Positions 17,410-25,203 of a stretch of DNA of 48,206 bases are shown here, piece by piece. This DNA comes from Melioribacteraceae bacterium (GTDB lineage: Bacteria; Bacteroidota; Ignavibacteria; Ignavibacteriales; Melioribacteraceae). Position 1 is the first letter of the stretch, and the number at the start of each line of letters is the position of its first letter. Below the pieces are notes generated by a model. It saw nothing but the letters and a program-made list of their open reading frames with translations, made no database searches and had not been told where the DNA came from. Made by a program: the position numbers and the translations under genes. The stretch spans positions 1 through 48,206 of the forward strand of contig JALSTL010000108.1 in the NCBI GenBank assembly GCA_026983755.1. The letters are read 5' to 3'.

Positions 17410-17787
17410 ATGGCTAATGTAATTAATGGAATCAACGTTCCATTTGTTCCGGTAGTTAAGCAAGAACATCCGGCTGGTAAACTTTCTAAAAATAAAAATT
17501 CTTTTGAATCGCTATTTAACAAAGAAATTGAAAAATTAAAATTTTCAAATCATGCAAATAAAAGAATTGAAACAAGAGAGTTAAAATTAACCGAAACGGA
17601 TATTAATAAATTGCGAAATGCAGTTAAAAAAGCCGAAGCTAAAGGAGCAAAAGATTCGTTAGTAATGATGAATAACACGGCATTTATTGTAAATATTCCG
17701 AATAGAACCGTTATCACAGCATTAGACGTAAATAAAAGTTCGGAAAATATATTTACAAACATCGATAGTGTTGTTTTTGCCAAATAA
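17410..17787 (+). CDS. Flagellar operon protein (TIGR02530-type), role unknown
   Basis: 125 residues. The central part ('FSNHANKRIETRELKLTETDINKLRNAVKKAEAKGAKDSLVMMNNTAFIVNIPNRTVITALD') matches the pattern of the small 'flagellar operon protein' family that is usually encoded between flgD and flgE: SxHAxxR, KGaKdSLv, and NrTVITa. That is exactly its position here. The molecular role of the family is not established to my knowledge; a hook-related chaperone or regulator is plausible. It lies 9 bases after flgD and is followed by the structured flgE leader. Confidence 0.85.
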   Translation: MANVINGINVPFVPVVKQEHPAGKLSKNKNSFESLFNKEIEKLKFSNHANKRIETRELKLTETDINKLRNAVKKAEAKGAKDSLVMMNNTAFIVNIPNRTVITALDVNKSSENIFTNIDSVVFAK

Positions 17788-17809
17788 AAAAAATTAAATA
17801 ACTAACAAC

Positions 17810-17897
17810 GGGCGGGACCTTCATAGGACGCCCAAAGATTCAACCGAACGACTGACGTTGAATCGAAAGATAATTATTAAACAAAATCCTAAGGAGG
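17810..17897 (+). promoter_or_regulatory. Structured 5' leader of flgE, possible RNA switch or CsrA target
   Basis: Two stem-loops precede the flgE Shine-Dalgarno. Hairpin 1 pairs GGGCG (17810-17814) with CGCCC (17829-17833), with an inner CCT/AGG stem. Hairpin 2 pairs GATTCAAC (17837-17844) with GTTGAATC (17857-17864), an 8-bp perfect stem with a 12-base loop. The Shine-Dalgarno AAGGAGG (17891-17897) is the strongest I noticed in the window. Loop 1 has CCTT (17818-17821) and AGGA (17825-17828), which could pair with TCCTAAGG (17887-17894) around the ribosome site. GGA triplets at 17815, 17826 and 17893 fit CsrA recognition. I do not recognise a known riboswitch class. Confidence 0.5.
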
Positions 17898-17901
17898 TTA
17901 C

Positions 17902-19551
17902 ATGTCTCTTATTAATTCCTTGTTTTCCGGTGTATCCGGAATACGTAATCACCAATCGATGTTGGATGTAATTGGTAATAATATTGCCAATGTTAATTCA
18001 ATCGGTTACAAAAGCAGTCGCGTTACTTTTAGCGATACTTTCAATCAATTTGTCCGTTACGGAACAAACCCAACAGATACCGCCGGCGGTACAAATACTT
18101 TTCAAGTAGGTTTGGGAATGAAACTAAATTCCGTTGACCGAAACTGGAATCAGGGAACATTCGAAAGAACCGGTATAACAACCGATCTTGCTTTGCAGGG
18201 AGACGGTTTGTTTGTTCTGAAAAAAAACGGAGAAACATTTTACTCAAGAGCCGGAGCATTTATTTTTGATGCGAAAGGACAGTTGGTTAATCCGCAAAAC
18301 GGTGCAATTGTTCAGGGCAAAGTATCTACTCAAGACGGAGCAATTCCTCCCGGAAATAATTTGGAAAATATTAAAATAGATTCCAATTTACGTTTACCGG
18401 CTGTAGCAACCACAAAAATAGCATGGGGTGGAAACCTTGATAGTACTTTACCTTTAACAAGATCCGAAAACTATGTTCAAACCGGCAATATAAACGGTGC
18501 AATGGCTGTGGGTGAATTTGTAGAAGAATCCAATACAGTTTATGATGAGTTAGGCAATGAATATAAATTTAAAACCAAGTATGAAAAAACAAGTGCCGAT
18601 CATTATAATTTAACATACGAATTGGTAGATGCAGAAGGTAATCCTCTAGCCAATCCTATTGGTCCAACAACAATTGAGGCTATTTTTGATCCTAACGATC
18701 CCGATGGTAAAATGTTATCTTTGGATGGAAATAATCCTCCGCAAAAAATAAAAATTTCGGATACAAAATTAGGTATTAATTTTGAATATGATGCTAGCGG
18801 TGTAAAACAAAGAAGCGCAAACACTATAAGTTCGTCTGTTGATACCAACAGAGAATCTACAATGGTAACGGGAACTGTTTCAATATTCGATTCTTTGGGT
18901 AATGCCCACACAATGTCTTTAAAATTTACCAAAATAGCCGATAACAGTTGGACTTGGGTTGCAAGTGTTCCTCCGGATAGCGGAGATTTAAGCGGTAATT
19001 CCGGTAGTATTACTTTTAATACCGATGGTTCTATAAACACAATATCACCTAATCCGCCGGAAATTACATTCAGACCGCTTAACGGTGCGGCACAACAAGA
19101 TATAGTTCTTAATCTCGGAGAAGAATTCAGCGGTATAACACAAACATCCTCCAGCGCAGTGGTTTCGGCTCTTTCGCAAAACGGTTCTGCTGCAGCTTCT
19201 TTAACAAATATCAGTATTGATCAATACGGATATATAGAAGGAGTTTTTACGAACGGAAAATCTAAAAAACTTGCACAAATTCTTATTTCAACATTTCCCA
19301 ATAGAAATGCTTTGGCTAGCGTGGGAGAAAATATGTATAGAATTTCCGCTAATGCCGGAGAACCATATATCAGCGAACCCGGAGAAGCCAGTAATACAAC
19401 AATTCAATCAGGAGCTTTGGAACAGTCAAACGTTGATCTTTCCGAAGAATTTACAAGAATGATTGTCTCTCAACGTGGTTTCCAAGCTAATTCCAGAGTT
19501 ATAACCGTTTCCGATACATTGTTACAAGAAATAACCAATTTGGTTAGATAA
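17902..19551 (+). CDS. flgE: Flagellar hook protein FlgE
   Basis: 549 residues. The N-terminal D0 motif is 'FSGVSGIRNHQSMLDVIGNNIANVNSIGYKSSRVTF'. The basal domain 'GTFERTGITTDLALQGDGLFVLK' and C-terminal 'GALEQSNVDLSEEFTRMIVSQRGFQANSRVITVSDTLLQEI' are diagnostic. The centre holds two FlaE-like beta domains, about residues 211-305 ('VYDELGNEYKFKTKYEKT') and 325-415 ('IFDSLGNAHTMSLKF'). It forms the hook. It is the only gene in its stretch with its own structured leader and strong terminator-like hairpins, so its dosage seems separately controlled. The ATG follows AAGGAGG with a 4-base spacer. Confidence 0.97.
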   Translation: MSLINSLFSGVSGIRNHQSMLDVIGNNIANVNSIGYKSSRVTFSDTFNQFVRYGTNPTDTAGGTNTFQVGLGMKLNSVDRNWNQGTFERTGITTDLALQGDGLFVLKKNGETFYSRAGAFIFDAKGQLVNPQNGAIVQGKVSTQDGAIPPGNNLENIKIDSNLRLPAVATTKIAWGGNLDSTLPLTRSENYVQTGNINGAMAVGEFVEESNTVYDELGNEYKFKTKYEKTSADHYNLTYELVDAEGNPLANPIGPTTIEAIFDPNDPDGKMLSLDGNNPPQKIKISDTKLGINFEYDASGVKQRSANTISSSVDTNRESTMVTGTVSIFDSLGNAHTMSLKFTKIADNSWTWVASVPPDSGDLSGNSGSITFNTDGSINTISPNPPEITFRPLNGAAQQDIVLNLGEEFSGITQTSSSAVVSALSQNGSAAASLTNISIDQYGYIEGVFTNGKSKKLAQILISTFPNRNALASVGENMYRISANAGEPYISEPGEASNTTIQSGALEQSNVDLSEEFTRMIVSQRGFQANSRVITVSDTLLQEITNLVR

Positions 19552-19570
19552 TAAAAAATACTTTGATTTC

Positions 19571-19593
19571 CTCGCCCCGTAATTCGGGGCGAG
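19571..19593 (+). terminator. Strong terminator-like hairpin after flgE
   Basis: CTCGCCCCG (19571-19579), loop TAATT, CGGGGCGAG (19585-19593): a perfect 9-bp GC-rich stem 20 bases after the flgE stop, followed by ATAAATTTTC. The T-tract is short and interrupted, but the stem is by far the most stable seen in this A+T-rich window. It very likely ends or attenuates the flgB-flgE transcript. Confidence 0.75.
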
Positions 19594-19603
19594 ATAAATT
19601 TTC

Positions 19604-19621
19604 ATTCCGTTAATTCGGAAT
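19604..19621 (+). terminator. Second, weaker hairpin in tandem
   Basis: ATTCCG (19604-19609) pairs with CGGAAT (19616-19621) across TTAATT, followed by TATTTAATT. It lies 10 bases after the first hairpin and has a similar G-T-A-A-T-T-C-type loop, as if a shorter copy. It may back up termination or be a protein or RNase stop. Confidence 0.4.
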
Positions 19622-19707
19622 TATTTAATTACCGGTATAAGTTTTTTCTCGGTTGGTGTAAATAATATCTCTTGTTTAGAAGAATATAATTATTATTTAC
19701 ATACAAG

Positions 19708-19723
19708 TGGCTAATATTATGCA
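19708..19723 (+). promoter_or_regulatory. Candidate sigma-54-type promoter upstream of fliL (distal)
   Basis: TGGC, eight bases, then TATGCA gives GG and GC dinucleotides exactly 12 bases apart, which is the invariant core of -24/-12 promoters, though the bases between are A+T only. It is 121 bases before fliL. The 19552-19844 gap carries no gene of note; besides the two hairpins it holds this motif and the one at 19795. Confidence 0.35.
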
Positions 19724-19794
19724 TGGTGTTTTCTCTTCTTTTTTAAAAAAACCACTATAAGTATTAAATCTTACATTTTTATTCAAAATCGTTA

Positions 19795-19810
19795 TGGCAT
19801 ACCAATTGAA
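19795..19810 (+). promoter_or_regulatory. Candidate sigma-54-type promoter upstream of fliL (proximal)
   Basis: TGGCAT, five bases, TTGAA, with the GG to -12 G distance of 12. It is the same variant (CAT, TTGA) as at 57 and 7491 and lies 34 bases before the fliL start, a spacing almost identical to the flgB case (33 bases after the motif). That shared geometry is what makes it credible. Confidence 0.4.
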
Positions 19811-19844
19811 TTAGTATTAAATAAATTCAACAAGGAAAATTAAC

Positions 19845-20396
19845 ATGGCAAAAAAAGAATCTGCTAAAAAAGAAACACCTAAAAAAGAATCAAAGGTAGA
19901 AAAACCGGAAAAGAAAGGATTAAATACAAAAGTATTTTTAATTGGATTACCACTTTTTATAATACAACTGGTTTTGGTTTACTTTATAACTGCAAATTTT
20001 TTAGTGAAAACGGTGCCCGTTCCTCCCGGTTTGGATAAGCAAGCCAATAAAGAAAAAGTTGAGGAAGATAACGAAGATAATGAAGAAGAAGGAGAACAAA
20101 AAATATTTACAATTAAAGATTTAATTATAAATCCAGCGGGAACAAGCGGACAAAGATTATTATTGCTTTCGGTTGGTTTTGCTGTTAACGGAGAAGAAAA
20201 CGTAAAAAAAATTGAAGAAAACCAAGTGATTTTAAAAGATGTTATTCTTAATACGATGTCAACAAAAACATTAACGGAATTAAATAACAGAGAAATTAGA
20301 GATTCGTTAAAATCCGAAATATTGCATAAAGCAAAAAAAGCAATGCCTAAACCAAAAATTAAAAAAGTTTATTTCAGTAAATACGTGTTGAACTAA
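19845..20396 (+). CDS. fliL: Flagellar basal-body stator-associated protein FliL
   Basis: 183 residues. The N-terminus is very Lys-rich (about 25 residues), followed by one membrane helix ('KVFLIGLPLFIIQLVLVYFITANFL', about 29-53). An acidic periplasmic linker ('EEDNEDNEEEGEQ') leads to the FliL/stomatin-like domain ('FTIKDLIINPAGTSGQRLLLLSVGFAVNG') and a C-terminal 'LKSEILHKAKKAM' helix. FliL rings surround stators and help torque. It is first in the fliL-fliM-fliN operon and starts after AAGGA. The NPAGTxGxRxLxxxxxxE-type motif supports the family. Confidence 0.93.
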   Translation: MAKKESAKKETPKKESKVEKPEKKGLNTKVFLIGLPLFIIQLVLVYFITANFLVKTVPVPPGLDKQANKEKVEEDNEDNEEEGEQKIFTIKDLIINPAGTSGQRLLLLSVGFAVNGEENVKKIEENQVILKDVILNTMSTKTLTELNNREIRDSLKSEILHKAKKAMPKPKIKKVYFSKYVLN

Positions 20397-20397
20397 A

Positions 20398-21384
20398 ATG
20401 GCGGAAGTACTTTCACAAGCGGAAATAGATGCACTGTTAAATACAGGCACCTCGGCGGAAGATCCTACAAAAATACTTGAAAGCAAAAAAGAAAAAGAAG
20501 TTGTTCCTTTTGATTTCAGGTTGCCTAATCGTATATCCAAAAATCAATTAAGAACGCTTAGTAACCTTAGTGAAAATTTTGCGGAAATGTTTAGTTCCTA
20601 TATGATGAATAAACTTCAATCAATTGTTAATATCAGCGTAACATCGGTAGATCAAATTTATTATTCGGAATATGTTCTATCCGTTTCCAATCCTGCATGT
20701 TTATTTACTTTTGATATTAAAAAAACAGATATAAAAGGAATACTGGAATTTAGTCCGGAATTTGCACTTACATTGGTTGATAGATTATTGGGTGGAAACG
20801 GAAAAGGTTCAAAAAGTTCTCAAGTAATTACACCAATAGAACAAAAAGTTTTACAATCCGTAGTAGAAATAATAATGCGAGATTTAAGCAAATCTTGGCA
20901 AATTATAGGTGATTACAATTTTGTATTAGATAAATTTGAAGCTGATGTAGATTTTGTTCAAATAACATCACAAAGCGAAAGCGTTTTGTTAATTGGTTTT
21001 GAAGTAACAATTGGTGAAGATTCTTACATGATGAATTTATGTTTTGCTACTTATGCTTTCGATGCAATTCTTTCGAAATTATCTAATCAAAACTTATCTT
21101 CAATACGTCCTATAAAATATAAAGGCACTACAGCTAAAAATATTTTAACAAATCATCTGAAAAATACATACTTAACCGTATCTGTGGAATTCGGACAATC
21201 ATCAATATCATTTAGGCAATTGCTTAAACTAAAAAAAGGTGATGTAATAACATTAGATAACGTAATCGGAGACGAAGTTAAAATTAGTGTGGAAAAAAAA
21301 CATTTATATAACGGTATTACCGGTGTGGCAAATAATCATAAAGCTGTAAAAATTACAAAAAGAATTGAAAGAGGGAAAATATAA
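20398..21384 (+). CDS. fliM: Flagellar motor switch protein FliM
   Basis: 328 residues, standard. The N-terminal 'EVLSQAEIDALLNTG' is the CheY-phosphate-binding peptide. The middle CheC-like domain ('LSNLSENFAEMFSSYM', 'ALTLVDRLLGGNGKG') binds FliG. The C-terminal SpoA domain ('VEFGQSSISFRQLLKLKKGDVITLDNVIGDEVKISVEKKHLYNGITGVANNHKAVKI') completes the C ring. It keeps the CheY peptide, consistent with the cheY at 2889. It begins one base after fliL and ends one base before fliN. Confidence 0.97.
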   Translation: MAEVLSQAEIDALLNTGTSAEDPTKILESKKEKEVVPFDFRLPNRISKNQLRTLSNLSENFAEMFSSYMMNKLQSIVNISVTSVDQIYYSEYVLSVSNPACLFTFDIKKTDIKGILEFSPEFALTLVDRLLGGNGKGSKSSQVITPIEQKVLQSVVEIIMRDLSKSWQIIGDYNFVLDKFEADVDFVQITSQSESVLLIGFEVTIGEDSYMMNLCFATYAFDAILSKLSNQNLSSIRPIKYKGTTAKNILTNHLKNTYLTVSVEFGQSSISFRQLLKLKKGDVITLDNVIGDEVKISVEKKHLYNGITGVANNHKAVKITKRIERGKI

Positions 21385-21385
21385 A

Positions 21386-21868
21386 ATGGCAAAGAAAAAA
21401 GCTGAAGAGAAAACCGAACAACTCAAAAAAACAGAAACTGCAGAAACCGTAGAAGAAGAACATGTTGATGTTAGCGAAGAAGAAGCCGAAGCGGCAATGC
21501 TTGCTATGTTGGGCGAACAGGGTTTGGACCAAGATGATACAAATGTAAACGCAAGTGTTGCGGATTTTCCTCAATTTGATCCGTCTGAGAAAAAAGGTAT
21601 TTGGGAAGACGATAAATTAGAATTCTTAAAAGATTTGCAATTAAACGTTTATATAGAAATGGGCAGAACCAAAATGCAAATTAAAGATATTCTTGAACTT
21701 GAAAGAGGCTATGTTATTGAACTTGAAAAACTTGCCAGCGAACCCGTTGATGTTTTTGTAAATAACAAAAAAATTGCCGAAGGTGAAGTAGTTGTTATTG
21801 ATAAACATTTTGGGATTAGAATTACCAACTTGCTAGATACAAACGAACGAATATCGGGAATAAAATAA
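21386..21868 (+). CDS. fliN: Flagellar motor switch protein FliN
   Basis: 160 residues from the ATG at 21386, just after the fliM stop, with GAGGG upstream; a TTG at 21365 inside fliM is less likely. The N-terminal 75 residues are acidic and Ala-rich ('EEEAEAAMLAMLGEQGLDQDD'). The C-terminal SpoA domain is typical: 'LEFLKDLQLNVYIEMGRTKMQIKDILELERGYVIELEKLASEPVDVFVNNKKIAEGEVVVIDKHFGIRIT'. It forms the lower C ring and docks FliH. It overlaps fliO by one base. Confidence 0.96.
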   Translation: MAKKKAEEKTEQLKKTETAETVEEEHVDVSEEEAEAAMLAMLGEQGLDQDDTNVNASVADFPQFDPSEKKGIWEDDKLEFLKDLQLNVYIEMGRTKMQIKDILELERGYVIELEKLASEPVDVFVNNKKIAEGEVVVIDKHFGIRITNLLDTNERISGIK

Positions 21869-22209
21869 TGAACGCTTGGGATATTTTTAAAATATTTTTT
21901 ATCCTTTTGATAATAACACTCGTAATGTACGGAGTTCTTTTTTGGATAAAAAAATATTTCTATTCTTATGACAAAAACGGTAACTCTTCTTCATCGGTGC
22001 AAGTACTGTCAACACAAACAATTTTACCCAAAAAATTTGTATCCGTTATTCGGTTTAATAATTCAATTTACCTCTTAGGTATTTCAGAACAATCCCTAAA
22101 CCTAATAGATAAAATTGAAGAATATAACTTTGAAAAGCCGGTTGAGAAAAACTTACAAAATAAACCGAATTTTTTGTCTCTGTTAAAAAAGAACATGGGC
22201 TTTAAATGA
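21868..22209 (+). CDS. fliO: Flagellar export gate assembly protein FliO
   Basis: 113 residues. One membrane helix near the N-terminus ('FKIFFILLIITLVMYGVLFWI', about 5-27) and then a soluble domain with 'VQVLSTQTILPKKFVSVIRFNNSIYLLGISEQSLNLIDKI', which is the FliO pattern (L.....K..v.lv.v....lllG.s...i.ll..i). It helps assemble FliP. Sequence identity in this family is always low; the position between fliN and fliP is decisive. It overlaps fliP by four bases. Confidence 0.88.
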   Translation: MNAWDIFKIFFILLIITLVMYGVLFWIKKYFYSYDKNGNSSSSVQVLSTQTILPKKFVSVIRFNNSIYLLGISEQSLNLIDKIEEYNFEKPVEKNLQNKPNFLSLLKKNMGFK

Positions 22210-23021
22210 AACGATTATTATACATGATATTTGTAGTATTTATACTTAATATATTTAATATTAAAATAAATGCACAAATAAAAAAAAAATTACCCAATAA
22301 AAATCAAACACAAACAACTGTTCAGTTTCCAAAATCAACCTTACCGTTGCAAAGATTTGGTATTAATATAACAAACGATGCCGATCAAGGTGAAATTTCG
22401 GTTACATTACAATTATTATTATTGCTTACCGTGCTATCATTAGCTCCTTCAATAATAATAATGACAACATCCTACTTAAGAATTATAATAGTATTTCATT
22501 TTCTTAAAACCGCATTGGGAACCATGCAGATGCCACCAAATCAATTATTGGCGGGTGTAGCGTTGTTTATAACACTTTTTATTATGACGCCAACTTGGAA
22601 TAAATTTAATGAAACCGCACTTAAACCTTATATGGCAAAAAAAATAAGTGCAGAAGAAGCTTATGAAAAAGGAATGGTACCTTTAAGAAAATTTATGTTA
22701 AAAAACACAAGACCCGAAGAGCTAAAGTTTTTTTTACAATTATCAAATATGCCACAACCCGAAACGGAAAAGGATTTACCTATTAGAATATTAATTCCAT
22801 CGTTTGTATTAAGCGAACTAAGAGCAGGTTTTATAATTGGTTTTTTCTTATTCATTCCTTTTGTTATGATTGATATGATTGTTGCAAGTATTCTTATGTC
22901 CATGGGTATGATGATGCTTCCTCCTATGATGATATCGATGCCTTTTAAAATTTTGTTGTTCGTTTTAGTTGACGGTTGGACTTTAATAATAGGTTCCGTA
23001 GTTAGGAGTATAAATTTATGA
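22206..23021 (+). CDS. fliP: Flagellar type III export gate protein FliP
   Basis: 271 residues. A cleavable signal peptide ('LLYMIFVVFILNIFNIKINA', cut near residue 24) precedes the FliP core: 'LLTVLSLAPSIIIMTTSYLRIIIVFHFLKTALGTMQMPPNQLLAGVALFITLFIMTPTW', 'IRILIPSFVLSELRAGFIIGFFLFIPFVMIDMIVASILMSMGMMMLPPMMISMPFKILLFVLVDGW'. These are close to invariant in FliP. Five FliP subunits form the gate with FliQ and FliR. It overlaps fliQ by four bases. Confidence 0.97.
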   Translation: MKRLLYMIFVVFILNIFNIKINAQIKKKLPNKNQTQTTVQFPKSTLPLQRFGINITNDADQGEISVTLQLLLLLTVLSLAPSIIIMTTSYLRIIIVFHFLKTALGTMQMPPNQLLAGVALFITLFIMTPTWNKFNETALKPYMAKKISAEEAYEKGMVPLRKFMLKNTRPEELKFFLQLSNMPQPETEKDLPIRILIPSFVLSELRAGFIIGFFLFIPFVMIDMIVASILMSMGMMMLPPMMISMPFKILLFVLVDGWTLIIGSVVRSINL

Positions 23022-23284
23022 ATATAGATTTGGTTATTACAATTTTAACGGAAGCATTTTACTTGGTATTGCTTATTTTAGCTCCCATACTTGGAGCCGG
23101 ATTGATAATAGGTGTAATAATTTCAATATTTCAAGCGGCCACTTCTATTCAAGAACAAACATTAACATTTGTTCCGAAAATAATTATTACAGCTATTGCC
23201 ATTATTGTAAGCTTACCTTTTATTACGGATAAAATGATTGAGTTTACACATAAGATTTTTAACCTTATAGGAACAGTATTATAA
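23018..23284 (+). CDS. fliQ: Flagellar type III export gate protein FliQ
   Basis: 88 residues with two membrane helices forming a hairpin ('LVLLILAPILGAGLIIGVIISIFQAATSIQEQTLTFVPKIIITAIAIIVSLPFI'). The central 'ISIFQAATSIQEQTLTFVPKI' is the FliQ hallmark. Four copies surround FliP-FliR. It is translationally coupled on both sides (overlaps of 4 and 1 bases). Confidence 0.97.
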   Translation: MNIDLVITILTEAFYLVLLILAPILGAGLIIGVIISIFQAATSIQEQTLTFVPKIIITAIAIIVSLPFITDKMIEFTHKIFNLIGTVL

Positions 23285-24060
23285 TGACAGAAATATTACT
23301 AAAGGATTTTCTAACGGGTATTATGATATTTTTAAGAATAGGAGCAATGTTTGCCGTTGCACCTGTTTATAACAACCAAAATATTCCGGTTCTTCTTAGG
23401 TTTGCTTTGGCTTTGATAATAACTTATATAACTCTTTTTAGTATCGATAAAATTAATCTTGCTCAAAACGAAAGTTTTATTGTTTTGATTTTATATGGAA
23501 TTAAAGAGATACTTACAGGTGTAATTATGGGAATTACTTTAAATATAGTTTTCCATGCCGTATCATTTGCCGGTTTGCTTATTGGTAGAGATATGGGTTT
23601 GGCAATGACACAAATGTTCGATCCTTCTTCTAACACTCAAGGTAATATAATTTCAACAATACTTGTATTAACGGTTATAATGGTATTTTTTCTTATAAAC
23701 GGTCATCAATTTGTTGTGCAATCAATAACATATTCATTTAAAATTATTCCTATTGGCAAATTTAAAATGACGCAATCGGTTTATAAATTATTGGTAAAAT
23801 ATTCTGCTGGTATTTTTATATTGGCAGTAAAAATAGCATCGCCGGTAATAGTTGCTTTTTTTTTGGTTCACATTGCAAGTGGAATAATTGCAAGAGTAAG
23901 TCCATCATTTCAAGTGTTCTTTGTATTGTTACCTCTTAAACTTGTATTGGGAATTTTACTTTTGGCGCTTGTTACACCTTTATATGTGTATCTATTTAAA
24001 AATTTAATTTTCGAATACGAAAGAAATTTATTTGAATTAGTTAAAGCTATGGGAATGTAA
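23284..24060 (+). CDS. fliR: Flagellar type III export gate protein FliR
   Basis: 258 residues, several membrane helices throughout. The pattern 'IFLRIGAMFAVAPVYNNQNIPVLLRFALALIITYI', 'LYGIKEILTGVIMGITLNIVFHAVSFAGLLIGRDMGLAMTQMFDP' and 'PLKLVLGILLLALVTPLYVYLF' fits FliR. It completes the FliP5Q4R1 gate and contacts FlhB. Its start overlaps the fliQ stop by one base (TAATG). It ends two bases before flhB. Confidence 0.95.
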   Translation: MTEILLKDFLTGIMIFLRIGAMFAVAPVYNNQNIPVLLRFALALIITYITLFSIDKINLAQNESFIVLILYGIKEILTGVIMGITLNIVFHAVSFAGLLIGRDMGLAMTQMFDPSSNTQGNIISTILVLTVIMVFFLINGHQFVVQSITYSFKIIPIGKFKMTQSVYKLLVKYSAGIFILAVKIASPVIVAFFLVHIASGIIARVSPSFQVFFVLLPLKLVLGILLLALVTPLYVYLFKNLIFEYERNLFELVKAMGM

Positions 24061-24062
24061 AA

Positions 24063-25148
24063 ATGGCGGAAACAGACGGACAAGAAAAAAGCGAGCAGCC
24101 CTCTGCGAAAAAACTGGCAGATGCCAGAAACAAAGGACAAGTGGCCAAAAGTCAAGAAATAAATTCCCTTGCTATTTTTTCAATGGGTTTATTAATAATA
24201 TATTTTTCCAAAGGTTATATAGGAGGAAAATTTTGGCAAATGTCAACCTATATTTTTTCTTCGTTAGATACTTTCGAACTTAGTATAAATATACTTGGTG
24301 TTTATGCCGCAAAGGGGATTTTATTTTTTGTTTCCGTTATGGCGCCGGTTTTATTGGTATTGTTTTTGGTTTCCTTAATAGCCGGTTACGGTCAAGTTGG
24401 TTTCAAATTTACCCCCGAAGCTTTAATGCCCAAATTTAGTAATCTTGATCCGGTAAAAGGATTTAAAAATTCGTTCTTTTCATCAAGACCTTTAGTAGAA
24501 TTATTAAAATCACTGGCAAAACTCGGGCTTGTTGGAATAGTATCTTATGTAATATTAAAAACAATGATATTAAATACGGTTGGACTTATAAATTTTACCA
24601 TATCGGAAATAGTACAATATATGCTTTCGAATTCTGTGGAATTTTTATGGAAAGTATCTCTGGTTTATCTTTTAATTGCCGTAGTGGATTTTATATATCA
24701 AAAAAGAAAACATAAAAAAGAATTGATGATGACCAAACAAGAAGTAAAAGAAGAAGCCAAACAAATGGAAGGTGACCCACACATAAAATCCAAAATAAAA
24801 TCCAAACAATTGGAAATGGCTCAAAAAAGAATGATGCAAGAAATACCGAATGCCGATGTGGTAATAACAAACCCTACTCATTATGCAGTTGCTCTAAAAT
24901 ATGAAATCGGTAAAAGTAAAGCTCCTATTGTTGTAGCCAAAGGAATGGACTTAATTGCAAAAAAAATCAAACAAATAGCAAAAGAAAATAATGTTCCTTT
25001 GCACGAAGATGTTCCTTTGGCAAGAGCACTTTATAAGTCGTGCGAAGTAGGTGAAGAAATTCCGGAAAATATGTTCAATACCGTAGCTCAAATTTTAGCT
25101 TATATCTATAATCTGAAAAAAGAAAAGAAGAAAAATAGTATAATTTAA
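24063..25148 (+). CDS. flhB: Flagellar export specificity switch protein FlhB
   Basis: 361 residues. The cytosolic start 'DGQEKSEQPSAKKLADARNKGQVAKSQEI' is the FlhB signature, followed by four membrane helices (about 33-205). The C-terminal cytosolic part has the autocleavage site NPTH at residues 270-273 ('VVITNPTHYAVALKY'), where cleavage between N270 and P271 switches export from hook to filament proteins. 'APIVVAKGMDLIAKKIKQIA' and 'PLARALYKSCEVGEEIPE' are conserved. FliK (14562) and FlgE are its functional partners here. A 55-base gap follows before flhA. Confidence 0.97.
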   Translation: MAETDGQEKSEQPSAKKLADARNKGQVAKSQEINSLAIFSMGLLIIYFSKGYIGGKFWQMSTYIFSSLDTFELSINILGVYAAKGILFFVSVMAPVLLVLFLVSLIAGYGQVGFKFTPEALMPKFSNLDPVKGFKNSFFSSRPLVELLKSLAKLGLVGIVSYVILKTMILNTVGLINFTISEIVQYMLSNSVEFLWKVSLVYLLIAVVDFIYQKRKHKKELMMTKQEVKEEAKQMEGDPHIKSKIKSKQLEMAQKRMMQEIPNADVVITNPTHYAVALKYEIGKSKAPIVVAKGMDLIAKKIKQIAKENNVPLHEDVPLARALYKSCEVGEEIPENMFNTVAQILAYIYNLKKEKKKNSII

Positions 25149-25203
25149 TAATAACATAATCATTCTTAATTTTAATAGAGCACCATTATAAGATTATAAA
25201 TAA

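Noticed and set aside
17810..17864. Known riboswitch (c-di-GMP, preQ1, guanidine-II, ZTP) in the flgE leader
   Set aside because: The hairpins lack the conserved bases of these classes as I remember them, so I report only a structured leader of unknown class.
25149..25203. Promoter before flhA
   Set aside because: The 55-base gap is A+T-rich with no -24/-12 spacing or convincing -35/-10; co-transcription with flhB is more likely.
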